Origin: Bradyrhizobium sp. ORS 285
Lineage (GTDB): Bacteria; Pseudomonadota; Alphaproteobacteria; Rhizobiales; Xanthobacteraceae
NCBI RefSeq assembly: GCF_900176205.1
Contig: NZ_LT859959.1
Span: 806,001 to 870,000, forward strand
Reading direction: 5' to 3'
DNA length: 64,000 bases
The notes under the pieces were generated by a model, which worked only from the letters and a program-made list of their open reading frames with translations, searched no databases and was not told the DNA's origin. The translations under genes and the position numbers were made by a program. How positions within the stretch are numbered: the stretch's first letter is position 1; every line of letters begins with the position of its first letter. Below, piece after piece: positions 62,801-64,000 of this stretch.

Positions 62801-64000
62801 CCGACGCGCTTCGACAGCAGCTGAAGCAGTCACTGCCCGACTACATGGTCCCGGCGCAGCTGGTCATCCTGGACAGCCTGCCATTGACGTCGAATGGCAA
62901 GGTCGATCGCGCGAGGCTGCCCGATCCCGAGGAGACGCCAAGCCGCAGGCAGGCGGCGCCGGCCACCGTGATCCAGCAGATGCTGGCAGTGATCTGGTCC
63001 GATGTTCTCGGCGTGACAATGCCGGGTATCGACGATGATTTCTTCGGCTCCGGCGGTCACTCGCTGGTGGCGTCGCGGCTGCTCGGACGCGTGAACGCCG
63101 CGTTCAACGTGAACCTGCCGCTGCGTCGCGTGTTCGAGGCGCCCTCGATCAGGATGCTCGCGGCCGCCGTGGAGCAGGCACAGCGCGACGAGGCCGACAT
63201 CGCCGCGCCGCCGGTGATCGCGGCGCCGCGGGCGTCATCGATTCCGTTGTCCTATGCGCAGGAGCCGATGTGGTTTCTCGATCAGGTCGGGCTCGTCGGC
63301 GCCGCCTACAACATGGCCGGGGCGCTTCGGCTGCAGGGCAGACTCGATGTCGAGGCGTTGATCGCGAGCCTGCATGAGATCGTCCGTCGTCATGAGGTCC
63401 TGCGAACCCGCTTCTGCGTTGTGGATGGTCATGGTGTGCAGATCATCGGGCCGGGCGACCAGCTTCAGTGTGAGGTCATCGACCTTTCGGCCCGTGACAC
63501 TGGCGACTGGGACGGCATCCACCGTCTGATCAGCGACCATGCGAACGCGACGTTCGATCTGCAGGCTGGTCCGCTGATGCGCACGACGATCGTCCGTGTT
63601 GGCAACGAAGAGCATCTGCTGCTGATCAACCTTCATCACATCGTCGCTGATGGCTGGTCGGTCGGCGTGCTGTTTCGCGAACTCGGACATCTCTATGGCG
63701 GCCAGTGTGGGGCAGCGCAATCGGCGCTCGCGCCACTTCCCGTCCAATATGCCGACTACGCGATCTGGCAACGGCAGTGGCTCGATGGCGACGTCGGCGA
63801 GTATCAGCTCGACCATTGGCGTCGCCGCCTCGCCGGCGCAACAACGACGCTGGCATTGCCGACGGACCGTCCACGTCCGGCGGTGCAATCCTTTGCCGGC
63901 GCGACGTTGCGCTTCGCGATGCCGGCCAAGCTGTCCGACCAGCTGCGGGACTTGGCGCGTCGGGAGAGCGCGAGTCTCTATATGGTTTTCCTCGCCGCGT
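59878..64000 (+). CDS. Second nonribosomal peptide synthetase, truncated at the window end (docking-C-A-T-C...)
   Basis: The ATG overlaps the stop of the preceding NRPS gene by one base (TGATG). The first 58 residues ('MIEKLLSSLRQDGVQIWSEN', 'VMTRERLDELRARQLEIATF') look like a TubC-type docking domain. C domain (70-510) with 'MHHIVSDAWSIEVLI', where Ala replaces the Gly of HHxxxDG. A domain (530-1015) with pocket D-A-F-F-L-G-V-T-F-K, suggesting Ile or Val. T domain 'FFGSGGHSLVASRLLGRV', then a second C domain ('LHHIVADGWSVGVLF') that runs out of the window. At least 1374 residues. Confidence 0.95.
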   Translation, partial: MIEKLLSSLRQDGVQIWSENGRLRYRAPKGVMTRERLDELRARQLEIATFLQEASAAGDTLPPIEVTRSGDLPLSFAQERLWFLEQLGLASSSYHVAVAIRMDGDLNEEALRKTFEAIVDRHEVLRTRFDNVAGQPRQIVESNSSCRLELIDLSALDEDEQAAEVDRESILHATQPFDLQAGSPLRMRLLRLSAREHVLLLAMHHIVSDAWSIEVLIGEITAIYRAFCSGERAPLDPLPVQYADYALWQRGWLAGEVLERQLQYWRQRLSGAPPQLELPISRSRSAATASTGETYAFSLSEKATSQLRALARSESATLFMVLLAAFQLLLSRYSGQSDVVVGSPVAGRRRHELHDLIGFFANILVLRADCSGNQRFVDLLAQVKDTVLDAHAHQDLPFERLVEALQPDRDLVRHPLVQVMFALQQEPFEELVLPGLRLTPMPARSLETKFDLTLHVYEKTAGLTASIEYAAELFDPDTIARFATHFQHLLEAIAADPHARLADLPLMRDAERLEIIFGMNRTARPFPRDASLDQLFAAQAARRLQAVAIVDDARSVSYAELDRWSNGIAAALAAQGVKPGASVGLSGERSAGLIAGMLGIIKAGACYVPLDPGYPEERLAFMAGDADLAAVVMGRGGAALPGLPLLRAEEVEPVETFQCRSAGGETVAYIMFTSGSTGVPKGIAVPHRGISRLVLGTDYIELSEDDRITHLASPSFDAATFELWAALLNGAALVIIDRETALDSDRLAASVRSHGISCFFATTALFNRLAQDVPEMFAPLRVALFGGEACDPQAVASVLANGAPQRLLHVYGPTEATTFSTWMEVGHVAPDARTVPIGGPLANGSCHVLDDRLQPVPINVPGELYVGGDGLAHGYCRRPALTADKFIFDPFGRPGSRLYATGDIVRRLADGNIEYLSRRDGQVKIRGFRIELQEIEAVLRQSPEVGQAVVLVREGVSGAQLIAYVVAAPDAEPSPDALRQQLKQSLPDYMVPAQLVILDSLPLTSNGKVDRARLPDPEETPSRRQAAPATVIQQMLAVIWSDVLGVTMPGIDDDFFGSGGHSLVASRLLGRVNAAFNVNLPLRRVFEAPSIRMLAAAVEQAQRDEADIAAPPVIAAPRASSIPLSYAQEPMWFLDQVGLVGAAYNMAGALRLQGRLDVEALIASLHEIVRRHEVLRTRFCVVDGHGVQIIGPGDQLQCEVIDLSARDTGDWDGIHRLISDHANATFDLQAGPLMRTTIVRVGNEEHLLLINLHHIVADGWSVGVLFRELGHLYGGQCGAAQSALAPLPVQYADYAIWQRQWLDGDVGEYQLDHWRRRLAGATTTLALPTDRPRPAVQSFAGATLRFAMPAKLSDQLRDLARRESASLYMVFLAA

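Overview
The window looks like chromosomal DNA of a high-GC alphaproteobacterium, most likely Bradyrhizobium or a close Nitrobacteraceae relative. This is inferred from the dnaG-rpoD order, the zinc-less DnaG amino terminus, a RpoH sigma factor, a DUF1127 protein, many conserved small hypotheticals and several families of GC-rich intergenic inverted repeats. I know these traits from that group; no search was run.

Region 1 (1-26500) is mostly core genome. It holds an ArsR/SRPBCC pair with an operator-like palindrome, a LysE exporter, an Uma2 gene with an in-frame amber codon, a DUF1127-phzF pair divergent from a MocR regulator, N-formylglutamate amidohydrolase, dnaG, rpoD, a TPR/GT41 protein, a lytic transglycosylase, an SDR enzyme, a receiver protein, a 26-residue Lys/Ala peptide, a diguanylate cyclase, an amidase, rpoH and a RluA-family pseudouridine synthase. 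Gaps between genes are filled by repeats, including two inverted copies of a roughly 430-bp element (18621-19050 and 26751-27180).

Region 2 (26571-35476) is a small accessory island next to tRNA-Glu(CTC). Its genes look lower in GC. The plus strand carries a BpsA/methyltransferase-like gene and an unknown gene. Convergent to them is an overlapping three-gene unit: an unknown protein, an ImmA/IrrE-type zinc peptidase and a PIN-domain protein. A divergent gene with two AbrB/MraZ-like repeats has been split by a complete IS66 element (31717-34409) flanked by a perfect 8-bp duplication. A P-loop kinase closes the island. I propose it as an uncharacterised toxin-antitoxin or defence locus.

Region 3 (35477-43600) holds a cytochrome P450, a LuxR-type response regulator with a hybrid histidine kinase and a third LuxR regulator, a LysE transporter, an SDR enzyme and a ParB-domain protein.

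Region 4 (43601-64000) is a lipopeptide NRPS cluster cut by the window end: a divergent type II thioesterase, MbtH, a fatty acyl-AMP ligase with carrier domain, a 4090-residue NRPS (C-A-nMT-T / C-A-T-E / C-A-T), then a second NRPS (TubC-like docking-C-A-T-C...). Pocket residues read by eye suggest fatty acyl-(N-methyl X)-D-Ser-Ser-(Ile/Val)-... . Both serine modules look like recent copies of each other.
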